The notes beneath the pieces were generated by a model. The model made no database searches, was not told where the DNA came from, and saw nothing but the letters and a program-made list of their open reading frames with translations. This document shows, piece by piece, positions 7,783 through 14,511 of a DNA stretch of 15,943 bases. The stretch is taken from assembly GCA_039933015.1 (NCBI GenBank), contig JBDTOX010000039.1, positions 1-15,943 of the forward strand, given 5' to 3'. The stretch comes from JBDTOX01 sp039933015. GTDB taxonomy: Bacteria; Pseudomonadota; Gammaproteobacteria; Burkholderiales; Methylophilaceae. A program made the translations under genes and the position numbers. Position 1 is the stretch's first letter. The number at the start of each line of letters is the position of its first letter.

Positions 7783-7799
7783 CACTTAATTTTTAAGTG
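7783..7799 (-). repeat. Inverted repeat over the ompR stop codon
   Basis: CACTTAA and TTAAGTG form a perfect 7-bp inverted repeat with a 3-base loop, and the TAA stop of ompR lies inside it. It is AT-rich and may be chance or part of the structured 3' region. Just beyond it, CGCAGTAT occurs twice (7752-7759 and 7767-7774) as a direct repeat. Confidence 0.35.
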
Positions 7800-8514
7800 C
7801 TTCGCCATCGGGGATAAACACATAACCAAATCCCCACATGGTCTGCAAATAACGTGGATGCGCCGGATCAGGTTCAATCAGTTTTCTTATGCGCGATACT
7901 TGCACATCAATGCTGCGGTCAAACACATCCAATTCGCGCCCACGTGCAAGTTGCATCAATCTGTCGCGTGACAATGGCTGGCGCGGATGATCAACAAATA
8001 CCTTGAGCAAAGCAAACTCCCCACTGGTGATGGTAATGGCTTTACCATTGCGGCTCAGGCTGCGCGTGGAGGGATCAAATACGAATTCACCAAAACTGGT
8101 ATTTTCTCCTGCGGCTACGAGTGCGCTTGCGTGAGGTTGGCTATGGCGACGCAAGACAGCATTAATGCGAGCCAACAATTCGCGCGGGTTAAATGGTTTG
8201 GGTAGGTAATCATCAGCGCCCATTTCAAGTCCGATAATCCGGTCTACTTCGTCACCGCGCGCGGTGAGCATAATAATGGGCATGGTGTTGTTGGTTGCGC
8301 GCAATCTGCGGCAGATTGCGAGGCCATCTTCACCTGGTAACATTAGATCCAGCACCAGTAAATCCAAGTGCTCATGGGCCAGCGCTATATTCATTTCGGC
8401 GGCGTCAGGCACAGCCTTTACGCTAAAACCCTGTTCCCCCAGATAACGTTGTAACAGCTCCCGCATGCGCAGATCGTCATCTACCAACAGAATTTTTTTG
8501 AAAGTTGCTTGCAT
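7786..8514 (-). CDS. ompR: Response regulator OmpR
   Basis: A DNA-binding response regulator, 242 aa, strikingly like E. coli OmpR: VLDLMLPGEDGL, ICRRLR and KPFNPRELLARI are shared almost exactly. The receiver domain (about 5-118) has the acidic pocket D12-D14, phospho-acceptor D56, T84 and K106. The winged-helix output domain (about 135-237) contains LTSGEFALLKV-like, LSRDRLMQLARGRE and SIDVQVSRIRKLIEPDPAHPRY motifs, with GFGYVF before the end. In enteric bacteria OmpR controls porins and other envelope genes by osmolarity or pH. The ATG at 8514 lacks a clear Shine-Dalgarno. It is upstream of envZ and divergent from an EF-hand gene; OmpR-box-like hexamers in the shared region suggest autoregulation. 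Confidence 0.96.
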   Translation of the reverse strand: MQATFKKILLVDDDLRMRELLQRYLGEQGFSVKAVPDAAEMNIALAHEHLDLLVLDLMLPGEDGLAICRRLRATNNTMPIIMLTARGDEVDRIIGLEMGADDYLPKPFNPRELLARINAVLRRHSQPHASALVAAGENTSFGEFVFDPSTRSLSRNGKAITITSGEFALLKVFVDHPRQPLSRDRLMQLARGRELDVFDRSIDVQVSRIRKLIEPDPAHPRYLQTMWGFGYVFIPDGEALKN

Positions 8515-8632
8515 GCCATTATTTTGGGGGGAATGAGCACTGATTGAAAGAGCTATCTACATTTTTTTCTTGAGTCTGCAACTTTATTTATAATCATTAA
8601 CTTATATAAATTGCCGGATAAATATTTTTGTT

Positions 8633-8680
8633 GTTACAAGTTTTTACAATCACCGGGGTGATTGAAACATTCGATTTACA
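8633..8680. promoter_or_regulatory. OmpR-box-like phased hexamers
   Basis: Four xxxACA hexamers lie on one strand: GTTACA (8633-8638), TTTACA (8643-8648), GAAACA (8664-8669) and TTTACA (8675-8680). They form two pairs spaced 10 and 11 bp. OmpR dimers bind tandem half-sites with about 10-bp periodicity and a GTTACA-like core, and TTGAAACAT is part of classical OmpR sites. Function is inferred. Confidence 0.5.
8647..8664. repeat. Palindrome CAATCACC-GG-GGTGATTG
   Basis: A perfect 8-bp inverted repeat with a 2-bp centre lies in the ompR/EF-hand promoter region and overlaps the OmpR-like hexamers. It looks like an operator for a dimeric regulator. One such palindrome in 16 kb is not rare by chance, so only its position argues for function. 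Confidence 0.4.
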
Positions 8681-8805
8681 TTCATCCATCATGATGGCGT
8701 GTCCAATAGCTGCAATGCGAGCTAGCAATTTTAGGTCAGCGCCGGGATTCATCAGTCGGTTGCACCAGCTCAATTCAGGGCGGATTGGCGAAATCGGACA
8801 TGTAG

Positions 8806-8825
8806 TCTCGCTTGATTGAGCGAGA
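8806..8825 (+). other. Leader hairpin before the EF-hand gene
   Basis: TCTCGCT and AGCGAGA form a 7-bp stem with a TGATTG loop, ending about ten bases before the GGGAG ribosome binding site of the gene at 8846. It could affect translation or mRNA stability, or be chance. Confidence 0.35.
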
Positions 8826-8845
8826 GAAAGTCGCGGGAGTAGGGG

Positions 8846-9415
8846 ATGCTAGTTGCTTCGGATATCCGTTGTACTTGTACCTGCAAAAAGCACCTGTTTC
8901 TGGTGATATCTATGTTTTTTTGTCTCACCGGGCCAGCAGTTGCGGGCCCGCGAGATGCTCAGCTTGATGGCGAAAACCAGACCAATACCGATGCAGCAGT
9001 TGCAGAGTCTATAAGCAGCGACAGTCAAGAAGATGCACCGCAACAGTCACTAGATGGCAATATCGGCTTAGAGGACCGCATGCGTCTGCATCGCGATCTT
9101 GAAGAATACTCCCGCACAGTTGATCATCCAGCCCATGTGCTGATAGAAGAGCGGCGTCGCGTCATGCATAGGCGACTTCAGGAGCGGTTTCTCAACTCAG
9201 ATAAGGACAATGATGGTTCAATTTCCCGTGAGGAAGCCTTTGAAACCATGCCGCAGATTGCACGCCATTTCAGTCAGGTGGACCTCAATAATGATGGTGT
9301 AATCACACTTAATGAACTCGAAGCTGCACAAGCGCGAGCTGTTGAGCATCAGCGCGCAGCAACTACCACAGCTGAAATGCTACAAGAGGCTGAGCCAGCT
9401 AAACGTAAAAAATAA
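8846..9415 (+). CDS. Secreted EF-hand domain protein
   Basis: A 189-aa protein with an N-terminal export signal and two EF-hand calcium-binding loops. After a basic start (KKH at 14-16), a hydrophobic core (LFLVISMFFCLTGPAVA, 17-33) ends at a plausible signal peptidase I site before GPRDAQ. A low-complexity acidic linker follows, then a charged helical stretch (about 75-115). Loop 1 is DKDNDGSISREE (119-130) and loop 2 is DLNNDGVITLNE (146-157); both have ligands at positions 1, 3, 5 and 12. The tail is Ala/Gln-rich and ends KRKK. The ATG is supported by GGGAG about five bases upstream. It is divergent from ompR-envZ across a region with OmpR-like boxes, so OmpR control is a fair guess. Its partner and role are unknown. 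Confidence 0.85.
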   Translation: MLVASDIRCTCTCKKHLFLVISMFFCLTGPAVAGPRDAQLDGENQTNTDAAVAESISSDSQEDAPQQSLDGNIGLEDRMRLHRDLEEYSRTVDHPAHVLIEERRRVMHRRLQERFLNSDKDNDGSISREEAFETMPQIARHFSQVDLNNDGVITLNELEAAQARAVEHQRAATTTAEMLQEAEPAKRKK

Positions 9416-9614
9416 AGACCTGGCGAGCCATCGTAAACGTACACTCTGGGATATTTATCTTTCAGCAGCTGTTTTTTCTAGCAAGTTCCCGCTTCGCTCC
9501 GAACACCGCATTTTCTGACACATTGCACGTCTCGCGCTAATATTAGGCCACAATCCAGGTCTTACATCTGGTTATCAGCCGCACCATCATGAATGTTGAG
9601 CGCAAATATTGAGC

Positions 9615-10739
9615 ATGAGTATTGAGGTGGAAATAATCACGGGCGTTAGCCAAGTTAATGCCCAGGAATGGGATGCGCTGACTGACGGCTCGCCCATTCT
9701 CAGCCACGCTTTCCTGAGCGCGCTGGAAGCAACCGGTTGTGTGGGTGCCGGCACTGGCTGGCAGCCTTACCCGCTGGTGGTGCGCAGCGCAGGCAAGCTG
9801 GTGGGCGCTGTGCCGCTTTATCTCAAAGGCCATTCTTACGGCGAATATGTGTTTGACTGGGCATGGGCGGAGGCATTTGAACGTAATGGCCTGGCCTATT
9901 ATCCCAAGTTGCTCGCTGCTGTCCCGTTTACACCTATTACGGGTGCCCGTTTACTTAGCAAAGATGCAGGGATTCAAGCTTTGCTGGCACAGGTATTAGG
10001 CGAGCAAATGGTGCGGCATGGGCTTTCTTCAGCGCATATTCTTTTCCCGGATGAGTCCGCAGCCCGGGTGTTGCAAGCGTCAGGCTGGATGGAGCGGTGC
10101 GGTGTGCAGTTCCGCTGGGAAAATGAGGATTTTCGCGATTTCGAGGATTTTTTGAGCCAGCTTGCCCATGACAAGCGTAAAAAAATTCGGCAAGAGCGCA
10201 AAAAAATTGTAGCGGCTGATATACACAGCAGGAAATTGACAGGTAACGACATCCGCCGGGCAGACTGGGATTTTTTCTTCCGCTGTTATGAAAATACCTA
10301 TCGTGAGCATCGCTCTACGCCCTATCTAACGCGTGAGTTTTTTTATGCACTCGGCGAGCGCCTGCCGCAAAATACGCTGCTGATTATTGCGGAACAAGCA
10401 GGAGAGCCGATTGCAGCCGCATTCAATTTATTTGGCGATAGCACTTTGTATGGTCGCTATTGGGGTGCCACGCGCTATGTGCCGGGCTTGCACTTCGAGC
10501 TTTGCTATTACCAGGCGCAAGAGTTCTGTATTGCGCAAGGCATACGTTATTTTGAAGGCGGCGCGCAGGGCGAACACAAGCTGGCAAGAGGTTTTCTTCC
10601 AAGAGTGACACGCTCTTTTCACAAAATTGCCCATCCGGAGTTTGCGGCCGCTATCAAAAAATTTGTCGAACATGAGGCCAGAGGCATGGGCGCATACCAT
10701 AACGAACTGGAAGAACGGGCGCCCTATAAAGCGGGCTAG
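9615..10739 (+). CDS. DUF482 (FemAB-like/GNAT-fold) protein
   Basis: A 374-aa protein of the DUF482/PF04339 family, annotated as peptidoglycan biosynthesis/recognition or GNAT N-acetyltransferase-like, with a FemAB-type fold. Family hallmarks are the N-terminal EWDALTDGSPILSHAFLSAL (18-37), the basic run DKRKKIRQERKKI (186-198) and the very conserved FEGGAQGEHKLARGFLP (313-329). The substrate is not known; transfer of an acyl or aminoacyl group in the cytoplasm is inferred from fold only. I chose the ATG at 9615; a TTG six bases upstream (9609) is possible, and neither has a strong Shine-Dalgarno. It is a stand-alone gene, convergent on the CoA-disulfide reductase gene. Confidence 0.9.
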   Translation: MSIEVEIITGVSQVNAQEWDALTDGSPILSHAFLSALEATGCVGAGTGWQPYPLVVRSAGKLVGAVPLYLKGHSYGEYVFDWAWAEAFERNGLAYYPKLLAAVPFTPITGARLLSKDAGIQALLAQVLGEQMVRHGLSSAHILFPDESAARVLQASGWMERCGVQFRWENEDFRDFEDFLSQLAHDKRKKIRQERKKIVAADIHSRKLTGNDIRRADWDFFFRCYENTYREHRSTPYLTREFFYALGERLPQNTLLIIAEQAGEPIAAAFNLFGDSTLYGRYWGATRYVPGLHFELCYYQAQEFCIAQGIRYFEGGAQGEHKLARGFLPRVTRSFHKIAHPEFAAAIKKFVEHEARGMGAYHNELEERAPYKAG

Positions 10740-10770
10740 CCAAGCGTCCGCATTATTGCCTGGCAGGATT

Positions 10771-10800
10771 AATCATCTGCATGCGAGGCATGATTTTCTT
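10771..10800 (+). terminator. Weak terminator candidate after the DUF482 gene
   Basis: AATCAT-GC and GCATGATT can pair (eight base pairs with a two-base bulge) and are followed by TTCTT. It lies 32 bases after the stop. The stem is AT-rich and the T run is broken, so this is tentative. Confidence 0.3.
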
Positions 10801-10881
10801 CAAAACGCGAGACGGATTTTGCTCATTTCGTATTCCGTTAAAACACAATGTGGATGCCAGCAGGGGGCTCATCATTTTTAA

Positions 10882-12612
10882 CTATGCGCAGCCAGACTTT
10901 ACCGCTTGCTCCGCCAGTTTTTCTTCTGCATGTGGAACAAAGGGAATCCCCGGCCTGCCGGTACAAAGCGGAGTGCGATGGTAACTGCAGAAGGTCTTGG
11001 AGCCTCCAGCCAAAGCTTTTACTTGATGGAAACCTGACTGCACCAGTAGACGGTAGGCGAGATAGCTGCGGAATCCAACACGACAGTACAAGAGGATTGG
11101 TTTGTCCTGTGGTAGCGAAGCAAGCTGGCTGCGCAATTGGCCCAACGGGATATTGATTGCATTCGGCAGATGCCAGGCCTGATATTCAGTAGCGCCGCGC
11201 ACATCAATGACTATGCTACCTTCTGTGGTGGCAGGATAATCCTCCGCATACCAGAAGTCGCTGTCACCTTTCAGCAAGTTGGCTGCCACAAATCCGGCCA
11301 TATTGACCGGATCTTTCGCCGAACCGTAGGGCGGGGCATAGGCTAATTCAAGTTGTTCCAGATCGTAAACCGTCATGCCAGCGCGGATAGCCGTAGCAAA
11401 TATGTCAATACGTTTATCCACGCCATCGTACCCAACTATCTGCGCACCCAGAATTTTCCCATCCTGCGGCGCGAACAGGAGCTTGATGTGCATCGATGTC
11501 GTGCCAGGATAATAGCTTGCATGTCCAGATGGATGGATATATATCTTGTGGTAAGGCATCCCCTTGCGCTTGAGGGTCTTTTCTGAGGCTCCTGTGCCGC
11601 CACCGGTCATTTCGAAGACTTTGACAATCGCCGTGCCTTGCGTCGAAGTATAGGCGCTATCTCGACCAAAAATATGGTCAGCAACAATGCGTCCCTGTCG
11701 ATTGGCTGGACCGGCCAGTGCAATCAGCGCGGAGTCACCGGTAATGGTATCCGTGACTTCAACCGCATCTCCAGCGGCGTAGATGTTGGAATCAGAGGTC
11801 TGCATCTGTGCATTGACTTGAATGCCCGCGCGAGGGCCGAGGGCAAGGCCCGCCCCTTGCGCCAAGCTGGTATCCGGGCGTACGCCCACAGCGAGCAGGA
11901 CAAGGTCAGCTAGCAATTTCGTGCCGTCTTGCAAGGTAACAGCAACGTTGCCTTCCGCATCGGCAAAGGCAGCAGCAGCGGTTCCGAGCCTTAAATGTAC
12001 TCCGTGATATTCCAGATGGTATTGCAGGTCGCGCGCCATCTCTTGGTCAAGGGGCGGCATGATTTGCTCGGCGAACTCAACCAAGGTAACACCCAAGCCA
12101 CGGTGACGTAAATTCTCAGCCATCTCAACGCCAATATAGCCACCGCCTATGACGACGGCTTGCTTGATGCCTTGATCGACGACCGTTTTGATGACATCCA
12201 TATCTTCGATATTGCGTAGAGTGAAGATGCGCGGATGCTCGATGCCTGGCAGATTTGGCCGGACCGGGTTGGCACCAGGGCAAAGTACTAACTTGTCATA
12301 AGGCTCAATGTATTCCCTGCCAGTAGTTAACTCCCTGACTGTGATGGATTGATCACCGCGATCAACTGCAATAACTTCGTGTCCCGTGCGAACGTCCAGG
12401 TTCAGGGTTTCTGCCAAGGTTTGTGGGGTTTGTAGCAACAATTGGTCGCGTTCTTTAATGTCGCCACCGATGTGGTAAGGCAGCCCGCAATTGGCAAAGG
12501 AAACGTATTGGCTGCGCTCCAGTACCACGATCTCGGCTTTTTCGCTTAGTCTGCGAGCTCGCGCTGCTGTGGACATCCCGGCGGCTACTCCGCCAATAAT
12601 TACTATTTTCAT
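10882..12612 (-). CDS. CoA-disulfide reductase/rhodanese fusion (CoADR-Rhd)
   Basis: A 576-aa flavoprotein disulfide reductase fused to a rhodanese domain. The FAD-binding motif is VIIGGVAAGMS (4-14). SFANCGLPYHIGG contains the single redox cysteine C42, the hallmark of CoA-disulfide/persulfide reductases. An NAD(P)-binding motif VVIGGGYIGVEMAE and an FAD motif IYAAGDAVEV follow. The C-terminal rhodanese domain starts near IVIDVRGATEYQAWHLPNA, with the active loop YCRVGFRS and catalytic C510. Known members reduce CoA disulfide, CoA persulfide or polysulfide with NAD(P)H. After the rhodanese comes a tail with C542, C550 and C575. The ATG at 12612 gives the expected N-terminus; a TTG at 12654 would add 14 residues. 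It is a single gene, preceded by a hairpin in its leader. Confidence 0.92.
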   Translation of the reverse strand: MKIVIIGGVAAGMSTAARARRLSEKAEIVVLERSQYVSFANCGLPYHIGGDIKERDQLLLQTPQTLAETLNLDVRTGHEVIAVDRGDQSITVRELTTGREYIEPYDKLVLCPGANPVRPNLPGIEHPRIFTLRNIEDMDVIKTVVDQGIKQAVVIGGGYIGVEMAENLRHRGLGVTLVEFAEQIMPPLDQEMARDLQYHLEYHGVHLRLGTAAAAFADAEGNVAVTLQDGTKLLADLVLLAVGVRPDTSLAQGAGLALGPRAGIQVNAQMQTSDSNIYAAGDAVEVTDTITGDSALIALAGPANRQGRIVADHIFGRDSAYTSTQGTAIVKVFEMTGGGTGASEKTLKRKGMPYHKIYIHPSGHASYYPGTTSMHIKLLFAPQDGKILGAQIVGYDGVDKRIDIFATAIRAGMTVYDLEQLELAYAPPYGSAKDPVNMAGFVAANLLKGDSDFWYAEDYPATTEGSIVIDVRGATEYQAWHLPNAINIPLGQLRSQLASLPQDKPILLYCRVGFRSYLAYRLLVQSGFHQVKALAGGSKTFCSYHRTPLCTGRPGIPFVPHAEEKLAEQAVKSGCA

Positions 12613-12630
12613 GATGGGTTCAAAATTTAT

Positions 12631-12652
12631 GGGGCTGAAGTAGCTTAGCCCC
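12631..12652 (-). promoter_or_regulatory. Stem-loop in the leader of the CoADR-Rhd gene
   Basis: GGGGCTgAAG and CTTAGCCCC form a 9-bp stem with one bulged base and a three-base loop. It ends about 18 bases before the ATG at 12612, close to the ribosome binding region, which itself has no clear Shine-Dalgarno. It may modulate translation or mark an RNA-processing site. Confidence 0.4.
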
Positions 12653-12914
12653 AAACTTATTATGAGGTCTTAGGATGTTATCACACATCAGAATGTGCTT
12701 AACTGCCCAAGGCCGCATTTTCAGGCGGGCCAATGCAATATGCAAAGCATATAAACATGGCACGCTGGGACTGTTATATCAACGCGTCGGATGCAAAAGC
12801 AAAACTCAGGGTGCCAGCAAACGTTGCGTTCTTTATCATGTTGCGTTCTTTATCATAAGGTGAACTAATGTGATACAAATTTACTATTGGGATAAATTCA
12901 AAAGGATCAGCCTT
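12653..12914. other. Intergenic region before the glycosylase genes
   Basis: This stretch separates two divergent genes and should hold promoters for both. Apart from the 17-bp tandem repeat at 12823-12856 I see no clear promoter. A 62-codon frame (12675-12863, +) has no ribosome binding site and runs through the repeat; I do not call it. Confidence 0.4.
12823..12856. repeat. Perfect 17-bp tandem duplication
   Basis: GTTGCGTTCTTTATCAT occurs twice head to tail (12823-12839 and 12840-12856). Each copy carries a TTGCGT and a TATCAT, which look like promoter hexamers but are not at promoter spacing. It may be a replication-slippage duplication or a doubled regulator site upstream of the glycosylase transcript. 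Confidence 0.8.
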
Positions 12915-13013
12915 ATGATATTGGCCGAAATGAAAAACGCTCCCAGAACAGCCTTGCAGCTTTACTCGACGGGCGGGAAGCGCTTCTTGCTTGACCGCGA
13001 AGCTGCCGCATGA
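12915..13013 (+). CDS. Small ORF (32 aa) overlapping the glycosylase gene
   Basis: A 32-codon frame starts at an ATG with AAAAGGA eight bases upstream, the best ribosome binding site in this neighbourhood. Its TGA overlaps the glycosylase ATG as ATGA. The peptide starts MILAEMKNAPRTALQLY and continues with a basic STGGKRF stretch; it has no hydrophobic core. I do not recognise it. The glycosylase ATG has no clear site of its own, so this ORF may couple its translation or act as a leader peptide. It could also be an accidental frame. Confidence 0.45.
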   Translation: MILAEMKNAPRTALQLYSTGGKRFLLDREAAA

Positions 13014-13684
13014 GCGGGGCTAAGCAATCAACATCGCATCAATTTTTTTGCGCAGCGACAGCTCATTTGGCAGCATCTGATCCGGACTGGGATGCGCTGA
13101 TTGCGCGTATCGGTCCTTGCACGCTGGCCCTTAAACCCCAGCGCCAGCCTTATGAGGCCCTGGTTCGCGCTATTGCCTATCAGCAACTACATGGCCGGGC
13201 GGCAGAAGCCATCCTTGGACGTTTTCTTGCGCTCTATCCGGGCAAGCCGTTCCCGCTGCCGATAGATATTCTGGCGACAGAAGAAGCCGCAATGCGGGCT
13301 TGCGGCTTCTCAGCCTCCAAGGTCATCACTATCCAGGGTATCGCAGTTGGGGCGCAGAATGGCGTGGTGCCAACATTGCAGGATGCCGGCATGTTGTCGT
13401 ATGAGGAGCTGATTGTTCGTCTTATAACTTTGCGTGGCGTAGGGCGCTGGACGGTAGAGATGTTGCTCATGTTCACGCTGGGACGGCCGGATATCCTGCC
13501 TGTGGATGATTTTGGCGTACGTGAAGGCTGGCGTGTGTTCAAATCCCTCGATGCCCAGCCCACACCCAAGGCGCTAGCGGAAATTGGCAAAGCCTGGAGT
13601 CCATATCGCTCGACAGCTGCGTGGTATCTGTGGCGCGCTGCTGAACAGGACAAACTCCCCAAGCCGACACAGTCCAAAAGTTAG
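13010..13684 (+). CDS. DNA-3-methyladenine glycosylase II (AlkA/Mag type)
   Basis: An HhH-GPD base-excision glycosylase, 224 aa, that should remove alkylated bases such as 3-methyladenine. PYEALVRAIAYQQLHGRAAEAI (48-69) is the family's N-terminal signature. The helix-hairpin-helix is LRGVGRWTVE (141-150), and the catalytic Asp lies in LPVDDFGVREG (163-173). The W-x-PYRSTAAWYLWR segment (about 196-209) matches the C-terminal family motif. It lacks the extra N-terminal domain of E. coli AlkA and so resembles the short Mag1/AlkA group. The ATG overlaps the stop of a 32-aa ORF (ATGA), suggesting coupled translation. It converges on the psiF-like gene, with 28 bp between. Confidence 0.92.
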   Translation: MSGAKQSTSHQFFCAATAHLAASDPDWDALIARIGPCTLALKPQRQPYEALVRAIAYQQLHGRAAEAILGRFLALYPGKPFPLPIDILATEEAAMRACGFSASKVITIQGIAVGAQNGVVPTLQDAGMLSYEELIVRLITLRGVGRWTVEMLLMFTLGRPDILPVDDFGVREGWRVFKSLDAQPTPKALAEIGKAWSPYRSTAAWYLWRAAEQDKLPKPTQSKS

Positions 13685-13712
13685 CGCATTATCCGCTGGT
13701 CTGCTTAGTCGG

Positions 13713-13991
13713 CTACATGGACATGCAGTCTTTTATGAATGCCGTGCGTTCGTCATCTTGCAATGTCTTGGTGTCAGCATTTGTATTGCACATTTTCATT
13801 TTGTTTTCCAGGGAGGGGACATCCCTGGTATGCGAGACGCACTCCCGCACATAATCCCGGTGCTCTGGGTCTTTCAATGATTTGCTCGCAGCTTCGGCGT
13901 TACAGGCTTGTGACTTTTCTTCAGGGGATTCGGCATAGGCTATGCCCATGCAAGGGATTGCGATTGCCAAGGCAAGAATCAATTGTTTCAT
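13713..13991 (-). CDS. PsiF-repeat secreted protein
   Basis: A 92-aa exported protein. The signal peptide MKQLILALAIAIPCMGIAYA (1-20) is followed by two PsiF-type repeats (PF07769): one with C30 and C51 around NAEAASKSLKDPEHRDYVRE, and one with C68 and C89 around NTNADTKTLQDDERTAF. In both, the two cysteines are 21 residues apart, which suggests one disulfide per repeat in the periplasm. E. coli psiF is phosphate-starvation inducible, but its function is unknown; no phosphate genes lie nearby. AGGAG about eight bases upstream supports the ATG. It is probably last in a minus-strand group with the DUF2721 gene, 80 nt upstream. Confidence 0.88.
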   Translation of the reverse strand: MKQLILALAIAIPCMGIAYAESPEEKSQACNAEAASKSLKDPEHRDYVRECVSHTRDVPSLENKMKMCNTNADTKTLQDDERTAFIKDCMSM

Positions 13992-14071
13992 AATGCGCTC
14001 CTAGCGGTAATTTCAATATCTTCGCCATCGTCAAGAAATACCATAGCCCGGGAAATAAACGAGGGCAGTGT

Positions 14072-14491
14072 CTACCTGCTGTTTCGCCGGTTTTCTATTA
14101 CCCCTGTTGAGAGATGGATTTCGCGGAGAAAGCACAGCAATCCCATAATCAGCGTCAGCATTGCCGTGATGAACAGCAGCGACACTATACGCGATGGGTC
14201 CAGGCCAATTTCAGAGCCGATGAACAGGGCCGCAATCACAATACACACGAACAAGGCTGAAACCGTGCTCAGGCTAATTGCCCAGTGAACCCAGCGCGCT
14301 CTGCGCGACAGTAATGCCATTTCTTTATTCGTTTCAGATACATTTAATTCGCCGAGCGCCCTGTAGCGATCCACTACCCGGGCCAGGCGCGTCGCCATGA
14401 CGGCGAGGACAGCACCAATGCCGGTGAGCAGAAAAACTGGAGCTACAGCCAGTTGAATGGCATTTGCAACGGTGGAAATACTTACGGCCAT
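14072..14491 (-). CDS. DUF2721 membrane protein
   Basis: A 139-aa protein of the DUF2721 family (PF11026) with three predicted transmembrane helices: about 11-33 (AIQLAVAPVFLLTGIGAVLA start), 70-93 and 102-122. The segment between TM1 and TM2 is charged (RLARVVDRYRAL, then LLSRRARWVHW), which is typical of the family. The function is unknown. A strong AGGAGGT ends four bases before the ATG, so translation should be efficient. It follows an 83-aa gene by 20 nt and precedes the psiF-like gene, all on the minus strand. Confidence 0.88.
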   Translation of the reverse strand: MAVSISTVANAIQLAVAPVFLLTGIGAVLAVMATRLARVVDRYRALGELNVSETNKEMALLSRRARWVHWAISLSTVSALFVCIVIAALFIGSEIGLDPSRIVSLLFITAMLTLIMGLLCFLREIHLSTGVIENRRNSR

Positions 14492-14494
14492 AGA

Positions 14495-14502
14495 TACCTC
14501 CT
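14495..14502 (-). promoter_or_regulatory. Strong ribosome binding site of the DUF2721 gene
   Basis: AGGAGGT, a near-perfect anti-16S match, lies four bases before the ATG at 14491. It sits in the 20-nt gap after the upstream 83-aa gene. Confidence 0.75.
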
Positions 14503-14511
14503 GGATTTCCC

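Larger units (their letters stand above)
8515..8845. promoter_or_regulatory. Divergent regulatory region, ompR / EF-hand gene
   Basis: This 331-bp gene-free stretch has an AT-rich core (about 8560-8650) with a perfect TATAAT at 8589-8594 on the plus strand, but no good -35 box. It also holds the OmpR-like hexamer array, an 8+2+8 palindrome and a leader hairpin, each listed separately. No credible small gene is visible: a 63-codon frame from a TTG at 8628 has no ribosome binding site or recognisable content. Confidence 0.55.

Noticed and set aside
8628..8819. 63-codon plus-strand frame in the ompR/EF-hand intergenic region
   Set aside because: TTG start without a ribosome binding site, overlaps the regulatory palindrome and hexamers, and the product looks random.
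9415..9563. Perfect 9-bp inverted repeat AAGACCTGG...CCAGGTCTT flanking 131 bp after the EF-hand gene, possible miniature mobile element
   Set aside because: About a dozen 9-bp inverted repeats within 200 bp are expected by chance in 16 kb, there is no target-site duplication, and the inside shows no further symmetry. The 9416-9614 gap otherwise holds nothing I can name.
12675..12863. 62-codon plus-strand frame between the CoADR-Rhd and glycosylase genes
   Set aside because: No ribosome binding site, runs through the tandem repeat, and the translated sequence lacks protein-like character.
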